From contig NZ_JABMLK010000002.1 of the NCBI RefSeq assembly GCF_013394855.1, positions 186,001 to 250,000 of the forward strand: DNA of 64,000 nt, in the 5' to 3' direction. A program made the position numbers and the translations under genes. Positions 1 to 10,446 of the stretch are shown here, one piece after another. Position 1 is the first letter of the stretch. Every line of letters starts with the position of its first letter. The notes under the pieces are model-generated. The model saw only the letters and a program-made list of their open reading frames with translations, made no database searches and had not been told where the DNA came from. Source of the DNA: Limnobaculum xujianqingii. Lineage in GTDB: Bacteria > Pseudomonadota > Gammaproteobacteria > Enterobacterales > Enterobacteriaceae.

Positions 1-412
1 TTCGATCTATTGTGTTGGTTTTTTGTTCGATTTTAGTGCTGATGAATTTATTGTTTATGAACATTTTTTCTGATTAAGATATTTTATTATTTTCATGAAA
101 TGCGTTGCTAATTTGTTTTTGTTGTATTGGTTTTTGGGCTTAATCATCAGTACTGAAGGGGTGTTGCGCTGTGCTGATGTAAAAGTTAACTACGCATTTT
201 GGTATGTTGATAACCTTGATTTTTAGAGGGTTATTCAAACAATAAAAATTGATATGTTCATTTAATTTATCAGGCATTAAATATCATGACTGGCACGGTA
301 ATTATAGTGATATGGCATTCAGCAGCGAAATGTAAAGAATAAACTAGTATGTGTTCAGTTCTCGCCTGAACGGTGGGGAACTGGCAAGTAAGGCAATTCA
401 CGGGAGGTTTAT
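1..412. other. AT-rich leader before the first InsA-like gene
   Basis: No credible coding region. The stretch is AT-rich and ends in a clear Shine-Dalgarno (GGGAGG, about 402-407) for the gene starting at 413. Long AT-rich leaders of this kind also precede four of the other five InsA-like genes in the window. Whatever lies left of the window is unknown. Confidence 0.6.
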
Positions 413-712
413 ATGGTATGGGATGCATACAAATTAATGACGACACCGGAATGTAAATACTGCGGTCAAAAAGAACATATCCGTAAACATGGTAAAGGTA
501 GTACAGGTGCACAGCGTTACCAATGTGTGGCCTGCGATAAAACATTTCAGCAGAAATACATTTATATCGCCTATCAACCGGAAGCGATGGAAGAGATTAT
601 TGCTCGTTACCAGACAGGGGAATCTACTCAGCAAATTAGCGAACATATGAAAGCTAATATGAGTACGGTGAAACGCTGTCTGGGACAGGCGGATCTGCTT
701 GAAAAAGTTTGA
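413..712 (+). CDS. InsA-like zinc-ribbon/HTH protein (orphan, no InsB)
   Basis: 99 residues. A zinc ribbon at residues 14-46 (C-x2-C, then QRY-x-C-x2-C-x-KTFQ) matches the N-terminal domain of IS1 InsA, followed by Y-I-Y and a predicted helix-turn-helix around residues 58-92 (QTGESTQQISEHMKANMSTV region). InsA is the DNA-binding repressor and transposition protein of IS1. No InsB frame follows and no IS1 ends are visible, so this is not an intact IS1. A strong GGAGG five bases before the ATG supports the start; an internal Met at residue 9 is the alternative. It lies 0.8 kb before a two-component operon. Inference: a domesticated transcription factor. The domain assignment is firm, the role is not. 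Confidence 0.8.
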   Translation: MVWDAYKLMTTPECKYCGQKEHIRKHGKGSTGAQRYQCVACDKTFQQKYIYIAYQPEAMEEIIARYQTGESTQQISEHMKANMSTVKRCLGQADLLEKV

Positions 713-1526
713 TCGATAGAAAAAAGAAACATCCCAATATCAATCATGTTTTCAGGCAACGGAAGGCTGATTGAAACAGTATCGATAGGAAGACTCGTAC
801 TTCCTGTCGATATTTATGCAGGAATAGCCCCTTAGTTAAAGAATGTTCTGTTCATATCAGGTTTTCATTACCTGCTTCTGATGGTTTCTCTACTTATACG
901 CTAGCCAGTGTTATAAATCTCCCGCAAATATCACTTTTGAGTTTTCGTACTATAATTTGAATAACAATATGATTACGGTAGTTATAATTAATCATGTTAC
1001 TTTTTGAGTTAATTAAATCGAACATACTTTGAATTTTTAATCATTAATTCATAGCAATATATTCATTTCTATTTATTTGACACTATTTCTCCCTTTATTT
1101 GTTATAAAGGCATTTTCTTTTGATTTTATCGTACTTTCAAAATCATAAGATTTATTATCTTTTAATTTATGATGTTACAGAATAATTTTCTGAAAATATT
1201 CTATATGATTGATCTATTGTGTTGATGTATGTTTTTGGTTGTAGCGTTATTGGTTTTACCATCGATATAAGAATTTTTATTGTCTGAAATATAATTTTAA
1301 TTTCGTAAAAGGAGTTGATGGCTTTAGTGTTGAATAACCTGAGTCGGCATATAAATAAAGGGTAAATGACGTGGCGATAGGGAAAACTAAATCATTTTTT
1401 ATAGGTAAGGCGTTGCACATGCCTTAGGAATTAGACAGTGCAGCAATTATCAATTCACTGTTAGAATTATCATAATCGTTGGGTTGTATTATGAGTGGGA
1501 TTTTTGCGCTGAATAAGGATATGGCA
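713..1526. other. AT-rich intergenic region with one hairpin
   Basis: About 0.8 kb without a convincing gene. At 780-812 there is a 13-bp inverted repeat with one G-T pair (arms 780-792 and 800-812) lying 68 bp after the InsA-like stop. It is a weak terminator candidate because the following T run is short. The rest is AT-rich and probably contains the promoter of the two-component operon. Confidence 0.5.
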
Positions 1527-2177
1527 ATGAGTACCTGGCTAATTGTTGACGATCACCCGGCAATCTGTTTTGCGGTTAAAGCAATTCTTGCTCCTTTGGG
1601 CGATAACACCATTATCAGTGCCACCGACGGCATAACCGCGCTGGCTCAGATAAAAGAGAAGCGACCGCAGTTGGTGATTTTGGATATCATGCTGAATAAG
1701 ATGGATGGCCTGCAAATTTTGCAGCATCTGCGTCAGTTAGAAAATCCGGGCAAAGTGATTATCTATACCAGTTTACCGGCAGAAACCTATGCCGAACGCG
1801 CATGGCGTGCCGGAGCCAGTGGCTTCTTTGGTAAAGATCAAGACATCAGTCAACTGGCCTCCATGTGCCAGTTGGTATTACAGGGCTATCACTGCTTCCC
1901 TGACTTTATGACCGAGTCTCTGCAGCGAGTCGTGGAGCCGGAAGAAAAAGATAAGCATGCACTGGCGCGCTTGTCCGATCGCGAATTAACCGTTTTACGC
2001 TACTTATCCGAAGGATTAAGTAATAAAGATATTGCTGACAGGCTAATACTCAGTAATAAAACCATCAGTACCTATAAGTCGCGCCTGATGGAAAAATTGC
2101 AGTTAAACAGTGCAGAAGAGCTGGTTACTTTCTTCGATAATTATTCTGCCAGTGAGCGACCTGATGAAGATCAATAA
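1527..2177 (+). CDS. NarL/FixJ-type response regulator, BvgA/EvgA-like
   Basis: 216 residues from the chosen start. Receiver domain at about 1-120: acidic pocket in IVDDHP, phospho-acceptor Asp53 in LVILDIML, and a conserved Thr/Lys region (YTSLP ... GFFGKD). A LuxR-type helix-turn-helix lies at about 145-205 ([20 protein letters not shown], then [15 protein letters not shown]). The start at 1527 is chosen because AAGGAT sits eight bases upstream; 1521 and an upstream ATG at 1491 are possible. The sensor kinase gene overlaps its end by 14 bases, so the two are probably translated together. The kinase is a BvgS-type multistep phosphorelay, and by family knowledge this regulator should accept phosphate from its HPt domain. 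Confidence 0.9.
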   Translation: MSTWLIVDDHPAICFAVKAILAPLGDNTIISATDGITALAQIKEKRPQLVILDIMLNKMDGLQILQHLRQLENPGKVIIYTSLPAETYAERAWRAGASGFFGKDQDISQLASMCQLVLQGYHCFPDFMTESLQRVVEPEEKDKHALARLSDRELTVLRYLSEGLSNKDIADRLILSNKTISTYKSRLMEKLQLNSAEELVTFFDNYSASERPDEDQ

Positions 2178-5100
2178 GCTATTTTTTATTCTCTTATTCT
2201 GGTGTTTTGCAACGTTGGCAGACGAGCCGCCATCATTTCGCGAAGTGAATCTGGTCAGTCGCGAGCAGGTACAGTTGCCTGAACCAACGTTAAACGGCAG
2301 TGACTGGCAATGGCTACGCCAAAAACGCACCCTGGTGTATGGTACTTCAGCACCCAATTATCCCCCTTATGACATCACCTCTGGCGTACAGGATTACGGC
2401 GGCATTAATGGTGACTATCTCGGTATTATCGCCTATACCCTTAACGTCCAGATTCGAGTGCGTTATTACAACAGTGAAGCGTTATTGATGCAGGCGTTGG
2501 CTAATGGCGATGTTGATCTGATTGGTAATGCCGGTAGCGAAGAGGCGAAAAAATATAAGCTACTGCTAACTCAACCCTATCTGACAGCTGTACCTGCTCT
2601 GGTGGAACGCACCGACAGCCTGTTGCATGACAAACCACCGCAGCGTATTGCCATTGAGCGACTTTACAGTAATCGCAAAGCATTAACCGGGCGCTACGCG
2701 GGTGAGGATCAGGTTTATGACTCGCCAAGACGTGCGCTGGAAGCCTTGTCGTTTAACAATCTGGATGCTTTTATTGGTGATGCCACCTCGGCCCAGTATC
2801 TGATTAATCAGTCCAACCTGAATAATTTACGGCTACAGCTGCTACCTCAGGAAGATGTTGATGGTTTTTCCTTTGCGGTAGCAGGTAATAATACCCGACT
2901 GGTAAAAGCGCTAAATTCCGTTCTGACCATTATCCCCGATCGTACTAATGCTACTATTCAAAGCCGCTGGAGTGGTGGCAGCCCGGAAACCACCAACGCT
3001 CGCCACCTGCTGTTTACTTCGCTGGAACGCAAATGGATAGAAGAGAATCCTACCGTGCGGGTGGTGGTAAATGATGATTTTCCTCCGCTGAGTTTCTTTG
3101 ATGCTCAGGGCGATTTTCGTGGGCTAACCGCGGATATTATGGAAGAGATCACCAATCGAACCGGACTGAAGTTTGACGTCATTCGGGCAAATACCTTGCG
3201 GCATTCGTTAGAAGAGGTCAAATCAGGCAAAGCGGATGTGGTGGCAGGCGTTACTCTTGATACCGTATGGCCTAATGGACTTTTAACCACGCGCTCCTAT
3301 TTGTTTAGCTCATGGGTACTGGTCGGGCACGAAAAACAGCAGGATGAAGCGGAGTTACGGCAAATTGCTCTGGTAAAAGGGCATCCACTGGAGGCATTTC
3401 TGAAACAGCAATATGCCGAAAGCCGTATCTTACCGGTAGATTCACCACAGGATGGCATCGATGCTTTAATGGCGGGTCGCGCTGATGCCTTAGTGCTGCC
3501 GATGATTAGCGCTGATTTCCTGCTTTCTCATGACCAGATGGCCGACTTAAAAATTATCCGTGGGCTAGAAACCGAGCCAGCACGTTTTGTTATGGGGATT
3601 TCAGAAAATGAATATCCGCTGGCGACTATTCTCGATAAAGCACTGCTGAATATTCCGCCAGAAGAGATGCATGCCATGACCCGTAACTGGTATAGCAAAG
3701 CCTATTTAATGAAGGTGGCGGATAACAAAAAAGATCGGCTGACCGAGTATTATCCTCTGTTGTTCACGGTGCTGGCCCTGTTATTAGTACTACTACTGTT
3801 CGCGCTGCTGATTGGACGCCGTCGTTTACGTACCGCGTTACAGCGTCAGCAACAGGCATTATTAGATGCGTTGCCTCTACCGGTTTATCTGACCGATTTT
3901 AATGAACGCATTGTTGCCGCCAACAGCCACTTTCACCGTGCGGTAGGTGATACACCACCTCAGGCGGTTGGGCAGTCACTATCCCATTATCAGTTAAGCC
4001 AGTCGGGTGCGGTAGATAAAGTTTTATACTCTGATGACAGCGATCCGAATGCGCTGTTTATTACCCGCAGTTGGGAGGTTGCGGGACAACAGCGAACGCT
4101 TCAACAGTGGAGCATGCTGCTGATGAATACCGCTGATTATGCCGGTAATAAGGTGGGCGGCTGGTTTGATATCACCGAACGGGAACGACTGATTAGCGAA
4201 CTGCAACAGGCGAAAGAGCGCGCCGATGCTGCTAATCGGGCTAAAACCACCTTCCTTGCCACCATGAGCCATGAAATCCGCACGCCGCTCAATGCCATTA
4301 TCGGCATGCTGGAACTGGCATTACGCCAACAGCGGCAGGGTGAACCGCTGGATGACGGGCTGCTAAATATTGCTCATGACTCTGCGCACTCCTTACTGGC
4401 CCTGATTGGCGATATTCTGGATATTTCACGCATAGAGTCTGAGCGTCTGGTGCTGCATCCGGAAAGAGCTGACCTGCGTCATTTGATTGAGGCGGTAGCC
4501 AGTTTATTTGACGGTGTAGCCCGCCAGAAAGGGCTGGATTTTGGTCTGGAAATCGATGCCGAAGTGCATGGTGATGTGTTAGTGGACCCATTGCGCTTTA
4601 AGCAAGTGCTATCGAATCTGGTAAGCAATGCGATTAAATTTACCCAGCAGGGCCAGGTCACTCTGAGCGTGATGGTTGAACAAATCAGTACCGAACGACT
4701 GGATGTGTGCATTCAGGTACGGGATACCGGCAAAGGCATTGATGAAGTGACTCGCCAGCGACTGTTCCAGCCATTTTCTCAGGCGGAAAACTCCGGTAGT
4801 GGCGCAGGGCTGGGGCTGTATATCAGCCGAACGTTGGTAGACATGATGGGCGGCAGCATCACCCTGAACAGCGAACCGGCAATAGGCAGTGAATTCACCG
4901 TACAGCTGTCATTACCTCGTCTGGTTACACTGGAACTTCCGGCTTCAGCGATAGCGACAAATGAAACCAGCCAACGTCTGCGTATTTTGATTGCCGAAGA
5001 CCATAGGGCAGGCAGAATGCTGCTGACCCATCAGCTAACCCATTTAGGGCATCAGGTGACAGCAGTGACGGATGGACAAGAAGCACTAACCGCCTGCGAA

Positions 5101-5697
5101 AACCAAAACTTTGATTTGGTGATCACCGATTGCCAGATGCCAAATATGGATGGCTACCACTTTACCCGACGACTGCGAGGATTGGAGCGAGAGCTACAGC
5201 GCCCGGCAATCACCGTGTGGGGCTTGACCGCCAATGCTCAGGACAGCGCCTATGATGCCTGTTTGCAGGCCGGAATGAACGATTGCCTGTTTAAACCTAT
5301 CAACCTGAAAGGGTTAATGGAAAAGCTGGCGACCCTGATTACAGCCTCTCCGGAACTGAAGCCGGAGCCTGAAGCACAACCTGCGGCATTCAATGTTGCC
5401 AGTTTACCTGCGGCATTACAGCAGCCTGAGGTGTTGGCGGAATTTATCACCACGCTACAACAATGCCTGACAGAGGACGCGGCAGCATTAACCGCAGAGG
5501 CAGAACAGGAAACGCTGAACGTTGAAAACATCGCTGCTCTGGCACATAAACTGGCAGGCTCGGCCCACCTGGTACACGACGCCGGACTGGCTCAGGCGTG
5601 CCAGCAATTAAGACAACAGTGCGACCGGGAAGGGATTGCGCTGGTTCAACAACAGATTGCCAGACTGCAAATACAGCTACGGACTACAAACGGTTAA
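2164..5697 (+). CDS. BvgS/EvgS-type hybrid sensor histidine kinase
   Basis: 1177 residues. Order of domains: signal peptide (about 1-20), two periplasmic Venus-flytrap (SBP_bac_3) domains (about 45-270 and 290-520), one membrane segment (about 537-560), a PAS-like domain, HisKA with His703 in [10 protein letters not shown], HATPase ([20 protein letters not shown]), a receiver domain with Asp989 in [11 protein letters not shown], and a C-terminal HPt with His1128 in [11 protein letters not shown]. This is the complete BvgS/EvgS architecture, so it should run a His-Asp-His-Asp relay ending on the regulator encoded just upstream. The ATG lies inside the regulator's last codons. In Bordetella the homologous pair controls fimbriae and pertactin-type autotransporters, both gene types found in this window; a link here is inference. 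Confidence 0.95.
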   Translation: MKINKLFFILLFWCFATLADEPPSFREVNLVSREQVQLPEPTLNGSDWQWLRQKRTLVYGTSAPNYPPYDITSGVQDYGGINGDYLGIIAYTLNVQIRVRYYNSEALLMQALANGDVDLIGNAGSEEAKKYKLLLTQPYLTAVPALVERTDSLLHDKPPQRIAIERLYSNRKALTGRYAGEDQVYDSPRRALEALSFNNLDAFIGDATSAQYLINQSNLNNLRLQLLPQEDVDGFSFAVAGNNTRLVKALNSVLTIIPDRTNATIQSRWSGGSPETTNARHLLFTSLERKWIEENPTVRVVVNDDFPPLSFFDAQGDFRGLTADIMEEITNRTGLKFDVIRANTLRHSLEEVKSGKADVVAGVTLDTVWPNGLLTTRSYLFSSWVLVGHEKQQDEAELRQIALVKGHPLEAFLKQQYAESRILPVDSPQDGIDALMAGRADALVLPMISADFLLSHDQMADLKIIRGLETEPARFVMGISENEYPLATILDKALLNIPPEEMHAMTRNWYSKAYLMKVADNKKDRLTEYYPLLFTVLALLLVLLLFALLIGRRRLRTALQRQQQALLDALPLPVYLTDFNERIVAANSHFHRAVGDTPPQAVGQSLSHYQLSQSGAVDKVLYSDDSDPNALFITRSWEVAGQQRTLQQWSMLLMNTADYAGNKVGGWFDITERERLISELQQAKERADAANRAKTTFLATMSHEIRTPLNAIIGMLELALRQQRQGEPLDDGLLNIAHDSAHSLLALIGDILDISRIESERLVLHPERADLRHLIEAVASLFDGVARQKGLDFGLEIDAEVHGDVLVDPLRFKQVLSNLVSNAIKFTQQGQVTLSVMVEQISTERLDVCIQVRDTGKGIDEVTRQRLFQPFSQAENSGSGAGLGLYISRTLVDMMGGSITLNSEPAIGSEFTVQLSLPRLVTLELPASAIATNETSQRLRILIAEDHRAGRMLLTHQLTHLGHQVTAVTDGQEALTACENQNFDLVITDCQMPNMDGYHFTRRLRGLERELQRPAITVWGLTANAQDSAYDACLQAGMNDCLFKPINLKGLMEKLATLITASPELKPEPEAQPAAFNVASLPAALQQPEVLAEFITTLQQCLTEDAAALTAEAEQETLNVENIAALAHKLAGSAHLVHDAGLAQACQQLRQQCDREGIALVQQQIARLQIQLRTTNG

Positions 5698-5821
5698 GCC
5701 GTTCCTACAAGCTTCTGAGGAAGGCGCAGGGTATCAAAGTAATTAGCGAAAAACTTAATATGCAATGGAAGGGAGGGGAGTGAATGCTCCCTACTGTAAA
5801 AGCAAATTGAGGATTTTTAAC

Positions 5822-6262
5822 ATGAGCAAAGCTAAATTACTGATTTTACCTTTAGTACTGGCAATGGGCGTTGGTTTCTCTTCTATGGCATCAGCTGCCG
5901 GTAATGATTGCGCTGCTAAACGTGCTGCAATTGAAAACCAAATCAGAGAAGCGCAAAAGTACGGTAACGCGAACAAAGTAGCCGGCCTGAAAAAAGCGCT
6001 GAGCGAACTGAACGCTAACTGCACCAATGGCGGTCTGGTTAAAGATGCCGAGAAGAAAGTTGCCAAACTGGAAAAGAAACTGAACGAAAAACAGGAAGAT
6101 GTACGTGAAGTACAAGCTGACCTGCGTGAAGCTCAGGCCAAAGGTGATGCCAAGAAAGTGGCTAAATACCAAAGCAAACTTCAGGAAAAACAGAGTGACG
6201 TAAAAGAAGTTACTGCTGACCTGAACCAGGCCCGCGCTGAACTGGCAGCCCTGAAAGGCTAA
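5822..6262 (+). CDS. DUF1090 (YqjC-type) periplasmic coiled-coil protein
   Basis: 146 residues. Signal peptide with cleavage after ASA (about residue 22), then a short Cys-containing helical segment (NDCAAKRAAIENQI ... LNANC) typical of DUF1090, followed by a long Lys/Glu/Gln-rich coiled coil to the end. Start at 5822 fits the signal peptide and the GAGGA upstream; the reading frame is open earlier but that extension is not signal-like. It follows the sensor kinase by about 125 bp and ends at a strong terminator. Function of the family is not established. Confidence 0.85.
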   Translation: MSKAKLLILPLVLAMGVGFSSMASAAGNDCAAKRAAIENQIREAQKYGNANKVAGLKKALSELNANCTNGGLVKDAEKKVAKLEKKLNEKQEDVREVQADLREAQAKGDAKKVAKYQSKLQEKQSDVKEVTADLNQARAELAALKG

Positions 6263-6277
6263 CAGAATCAATTGATG

Positions 6278-6299
6278 AAAGGTGCTTCGGCACCTTTTT
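6278..6299 (+). terminator. Rho-independent terminator of the DUF1090 gene
   Basis: Stem AAAGGTGC/GCACCTTT closed by a TTCG tetraloop (6286-6289) with a following T run, 15 bp after the stop codon. Confidence 0.9.
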
Positions 6300-6449
6300 G
6301 TTTGATGGCTAAATCTGATGGTTAACTATCTATATCTGGATACAGCCAATCGGAGGGAGAGCTTTCCGTTGGGGTCGACTTGGCGTAAGCCAACGAAGTG
6401 CACCTAGGAAAGGTAGGCCCGACGCTCACCAATGCTGAGTATTTGGCCC

Positions 6450-6499
6450 TTCCGGCCGGGCACGATAGTTATATTCGCTCATTGAATTTACGGCCGGAA
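6450..6499. repeat. 50-bp inverted-repeat element, copy 1
   Basis: TTCCGGCCG (6450-6458) and its exact complement CGGCCGGAA (6491-6499) frame a 50-bp unit. A unit with the same outer arms and almost the same length lies at 16443-16493, and a decayed one at 16295-16344. The preceding 6340-6430 is GC-rich and structured (for example TTGGC-GTAA-GCCAA). It resembles a REP/MITE-like dispersed palindrome; family not recognised. Confidence 0.65.
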
Positions 6500-6544
6500 T
6501 ATCCACAAAAATAAACAAAGCTGCCACCACTAGCGGAATGAATC

Positions 6545-8704
6545 ATGGACCGAATCAATTCCACCTTACGTACTTTTTTGCTGGGGCTGATTTGGGTTGC
6601 ACCCGTCTGCTACGCCGAAGCAGATAAAACCTACGTTATGGTTAACGATGCTTATCGGGGCCGCGTACTGCTGGATTTTCAACGCATCGATGAACCCTGC
6701 CTGACCGCGCCGCTATTACGTGAATGGGGAGTACATCACGAAACAGTAGAGAAAATGAGTTTCTCTGCCAACCATTGCGTAATGCCCAAAGCACTGGACC
6801 GGCTGAACATTCTGCACTTTTACGATCCTATCGCACAGCTACTGACACTGGTGATCCCCACAGAGCTATTTTCTAATATGGAAAATGGCGTAGCCACCAG
6901 CCGTTGGGATGACGGCATAACGGCGATGTTCGTCGATTATCACATCAATTACGCCAATTACCTTGGTGAAAAATATCAGGATGCCGATCGCAATGACAGC
7001 CTGTATGCGGATATCACCACTGGTATTAACCTCGGAGCCTGGCGCTTACGTTATGAACCGGTTTATCAAAAAGATACCTGGGGCAATCCCCAATGGCATA
7101 CCGAACGGGCGGTGGCATTTCGCAGCCTTCAGACATGGCGTTCCCTGCTGACACTGGGTGACAGCACCTCTTCATCAACACTGTTTGATAGCGTGAAATA
7201 TCGCGGCCTGAGCCTGAACTCCGACGATCGTATGCTGCCCGATGGACTACGTACCTTCTCCCCCTGGATACGGGGTTATGCCCGTAGCAATGCGGAAGTC
7301 AAAGTGCGGCAAAATGGTGAAGTGATCTACCAGACGTTTGTTTCTCCCGGCACTTTTATTCTGAAAGATGTATATCCACCGGCCCCGGATGGGGATATCG
7401 ATATTACCATTAAGGAAAGCGACGGAACCGAAAGCTCCCGCAAGATCCCCTATTCAGCCATGCCGAATCTGGTTCATTCCGGTCAGTGGAAGTACGATCT
7501 GATTGTCGGTAAATATCAAAATTATTTCGGCATAGAACAGCAGGAACCCGGATTCCAACAAGTTTCCCTTAGTTATGGTTTGCCGGGCAATACCACATTG
7601 TATGGTGGAACCCTTAACTCAGGAATCTATCGCAGCACCGTCATGGGAATGGGCAGAAGCCTGGATAAATGGGGAGCGCTGTCGCTGGATTATAGTTATG
7701 CCGTAGCAGACGATCCGCGTATTAAGGGCAAAGATCGCGGCAGCATGGTACGGATGCGCTATGCCAAAGCATTTCCTGCTCAGGAATCAGCCCTCAGTTT
7801 GCTGGCCCAGTATTATCCAAACCAGCGTTACCGCACTTTGGGGGAAACGGTGGCACAACAAAAGACCTACTGGTGGGATTGGGACGAAGGAGTATACGTT
7901 GGTGATTTCGATGATGAGCGAAAATATCGGCTGGAAGCCCGCTATAACCAGTACATTTCCGACTCCAGCAACCTGTATCTGACACTGTCGCGAGAAGCCA
8001 TGCGCGGCAAAGATAAAGGGGAAACCAGCGTAGAACTGGGCTACAGCAATACATGGGGTGATGTGGACATCAGCCTGTATGCGGAATATACCAATTACAG
8101 TTACAGCAAAGCACAGGCTCAGGTTGGGATTTCGTTTTCGGTCTCGCTGGGAGAGATTGGCATGCCGCGTATGAAGCTTAATTACGATCATACGCAGACA
8201 AAGAATGGTGCTAACAGCCGACGGGTAGGGGTTAGCGGCACCATGCTGGATGACTATAGCCTGAGCTATAACGCCAGCACCAGCCAGAGCCAGGAATATG
8301 GCAGCAGTCAGGATCTCAGTGCCGATTACCAATATAACGCCGGAGGGCTGCGGTTAGGCTACTCACAGGGAGAAGGCTATCGCCAGAAAACCCTTGAGCT
8401 TACCGGCAGCGCCGTGGTTCATCAGCATGGTGTCACATTGGGACAAAGTTTGGGTGAAACTATGGCAATCGTGAATGTGCCAGACCGGCCGGGAGTCGGG
8501 GTGGATAACCAGTATGGCACCACCACCGACCGAAGAGGCTATGCGGTAGTGACTACCTTAACCCCTTATCGGGTGAATCGACTGTCACTCAATACCTACG
8601 ATTTACCGGAAAGTGATGATTCACCGTTAATGGAGATCGAAGTAGTTCCTACCGCGGGCGCTATTATGTTTAGCCGCTTTGAACCGGAACAAAAAGTGAA
8701 TTGA
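6545..8704 (+). CDS. Orphan outer-membrane usher, truncated at both ends
   Basis: 719 residues against roughly 800-850 for ushers. It has a signal peptide (cleavage after CYA), the conserved Cys pair of the N-terminal domain (EPCL ... NHCV), and the usher core (SDDRMLPDGLRTFSPWIRGY; plug-like VSPGTFILKDVYPP; later barrel strands). The start of the N-terminal domain (normally F-N-P ... DLSRF) is missing. The protein stops just after the VVPTAGAIMFSRFE segment, so the two C-terminal plug domains are absent. No pilin or chaperone gene is next to it. By family knowledge such an usher should not secrete pili; it may be a relic or a specialised derivative. The fold assignment is firm. Confidence 0.8.
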   Translation: MDRINSTLRTFLLGLIWVAPVCYAEADKTYVMVNDAYRGRVLLDFQRIDEPCLTAPLLREWGVHHETVEKMSFSANHCVMPKALDRLNILHFYDPIAQLLTLVIPTELFSNMENGVATSRWDDGITAMFVDYHINYANYLGEKYQDADRNDSLYADITTGINLGAWRLRYEPVYQKDTWGNPQWHTERAVAFRSLQTWRSLLTLGDSTSSSTLFDSVKYRGLSLNSDDRMLPDGLRTFSPWIRGYARSNAEVKVRQNGEVIYQTFVSPGTFILKDVYPPAPDGDIDITIKESDGTESSRKIPYSAMPNLVHSGQWKYDLIVGKYQNYFGIEQQEPGFQQVSLSYGLPGNTTLYGGTLNSGIYRSTVMGMGRSLDKWGALSLDYSYAVADDPRIKGKDRGSMVRMRYAKAFPAQESALSLLAQYYPNQRYRTLGETVAQQKTYWWDWDEGVYVGDFDDERKYRLEARYNQYISDSSNLYLTLSREAMRGKDKGETSVELGYSNTWGDVDISLYAEYTNYSYSKAQAQVGISFSVSLGEIGMPRMKLNYDHTQTKNGANSRRVGVSGTMLDDYSLSYNASTSQSQEYGSSQDLSADYQYNAGGLRLGYSQGEGYRQKTLELTGSAVVHQHGVTLGQSLGETMAIVNVPDRPGVGVDNQYGTTTDRRGYAVVTTLTPYRVNRLSLNTYDLPESDDSPLMEIEVVPTAGAIMFSRFEPEQKVN

Positions 8705-8784
8705 TGTTTTTTGATGGAGGCTTGAATCACATCGATTTTACGAGCATTATCGCAATAACTTCAAATTGTTAGCAGGCTGCTTAT

Positions 8785-9657
8785 ATGGTCACCGGTAAAA
8801 CACTGCAAACAGCAATTTCTCATCTTTCCATCTGGCGTAAGGGAGATCAGCGCGCACCACATAAGCCATTACTGCTGCTATTTGTTTTATCTGAATATCA
8901 AAAAGGTCATCAAAGGTTATTTAGCTATGGTGACGAAATTCATCCTGCACTGCTTGAGTTACTTAAAAGTTTTGGCCCTCAACGAAGAGAGCACTATCCT
9001 GCGATGCCGTTTTGGCGCTTACGTGGAGATGGTTTTTGGCAATTGCAAAACGATGAACTCTGTACCCTACAAAAAGGCAGTAAAGAGCCACCAAAGCGGG
9101 AATTGATTGAACACAATGTGATGGGCGGTTTTAATCTGCAAAGCTATCAACTATTACTCGATAATCCTAAGTGGATTGATAAATTAGCCCAGCAGATCCT
9201 GAGTGAGCATTTTCCCGATAGCGTTCAGGAATTGATTGCCAGCCGTTTAGAACTCTCTCTTAGTGATGTTCGTAAAGCTCGCGATCCTAATTTTCGTCAG
9301 AACATATTACGAGCATACAACTATCAATGTGCGGTATGCGGTTATAACCTGAGACATGACAGTACTCCCGTTGGATTGGAAGCGGCACATATTAAATGGA
9401 AACAATATGGTGGCCCCTGTACCGTAACTAATGGACTGGCGCTGTGTTCATTGCACCATTCTGCATTTGATATGGGTGTGATTGGTATTGATGATGGTAT
9501 GAAACTGCTGGTTTCCGAAGGGGTAAATGGTAGCAAAATGGTTGACCGTTTGTTCTGGGATTTCGCCGGACACGCGATTTTTTTGCCAAAAAGCCCGGAA
9601 TATTATCCGCTGGAACAGTTTGTTGAATGGCATCAGAAACAGGTGTTTAAAAGCTGA
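8785..9657 (+). CDS. HNH endonuclease with ScoMcrA-type sulfur-binding-like N-terminus
   Basis: 290 residues. The N-terminal part has the RAPHKPLLLLFVLSEYQ segment and a FWRLRGDGFW stretch typical of proteins annotated as phosphorothioated-DNA-binding restriction endonucleases (DNA-SBD_ScoMcrA family). The C-terminal part is an HNH nuclease: CAVCGYNLR, EAAHIKWKQYGG, then NGLALCSLHHSAFDMG. The expected role is restriction of foreign DNA with phosphorothioate backbones, which requires the host itself to lack that modification; no dnd/ssp genes are visible here. It is a single-gene unit with no obvious partner. The HNH call is certain; the sulfur-binding assignment rests on recognition of the N-terminal motif. 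Confidence 0.8.
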   Translation: MVTGKTLQTAISHLSIWRKGDQRAPHKPLLLLFVLSEYQKGHQRLFSYGDEIHPALLELLKSFGPQRREHYPAMPFWRLRGDGFWQLQNDELCTLQKGSKEPPKRELIEHNVMGGFNLQSYQLLLDNPKWIDKLAQQILSEHFPDSVQELIASRLELSLSDVRKARDPNFRQNILRAYNYQCAVCGYNLRHDSTPVGLEAAHIKWKQYGGPCTVTNGLALCSLHHSAFDMGVIGIDDGMKLLVSEGVNGSKMVDRLFWDFAGHAIFLPKSPEYYPLEQFVEWHQKQVFKS

Positions 9658-10446
9658 TATTCGTAGCTTAAGTAATATACGTTTACAGCATTCTCTCTAT
9701 GTTCTTTGGCTGTAGCGCTCATGCCCGCCAGGTAATAATATCTGACATTAGCTTCAGGCTGATATCTCATCAAAACAACTCGTCCATCATTCCATTAAAA
9801 ATGTCTGTAATACTATTGTTAATGAATTTTATATAAATTAACAACGTATTCACTATTTGTATGACTGTATTTTGATCGAATCTTAATGTGATTTTTTCAG
9901 AATTGTTGTTATTTTGCATCAGATGAGTTGGTATTTCATGAACATTGAAATTTATTATTTAATGTATAAATTAATAATTTTCAAAATAAGCTTGTCGATC
10001 TTAAAATCTATTTTTTGTTTATTATATCAATATAAATATTGATAACGTATTAGGTCGTAAAATTAAATATAGAAAAAGATCTAAATGTCAAAACATTCAA
10101 TTAGGCGATGTCGCTAAAAAATCACATAAATAAGAACTAAAATCTACTTAATTATTGATAAGTAGATTTTTAGATCGTTTACACTCAAAAATCGATATGT
10201 TAACTTAAAAATAAGAGCGGGGTTTGAACCGGAATTTTATCTGGTTTTATCTGAGATATAACCGCATGTAAATTAAATTTAACACTCTTTAGTTAATTGA
10301 AGGTCTATATGAACGTTATGGCTTGCCATATTTCGTGCGGGCTCGCTTTTTCTAAAAAGTGAAATAGGGAGGCTCTCTTCCTTCCTTATTTCATCGGCTA
10401 AAACAGAAGAGAAGAAGAAACACTTTTATCAAAAAATGGAGTTTTT
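9658..10446. other. AT-rich leader of the fimbrial operon
   Basis: About 0.8 kb with no credible gene; strongly AT-rich from 9760 to 10300. It holds a perfect 12-bp inverted repeat (10139-10170, listed separately) and ends in GGAG at about 10438 before the pilin gene. The fimbrial promoter must lie here. No pair of inverted repeats marking an invertible fim-type switch could be identified by eye. Confidence 0.6.
10139..10170. promoter_or_regulatory. Perfect 12-bp inverted repeat in the fimbrial leader
   Basis: AAAATCTACTTA (10139-10150), 8-base loop, TAAGTAGATTTT (10159-10170), followed by more T. It could be an operator for a dimeric regulator or a bidirectional terminator/attenuator about 280 bp before the pilin start. 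Only the symmetry is seen; the function is inferred. Confidence 0.5.

Noticed and set aside
413..712. Active IS1 element
   Set aside because: Only the InsA-like part exists here and at the five other sites. No InsB frame, no frameshift site and no paired IS1 ends could be found.
7787..8332. 181-residue minus-strand frame inside the orphan usher
   Set aside because: Antisense shadow of a well-supported usher; no domain and no start signal.
9658..10446. Invertible fim-type promoter switch
   Set aside because: No pair of separated inverted repeats and no recombinase gene near the fimbrial operon; the one inverted repeat has only an 8-base loop.
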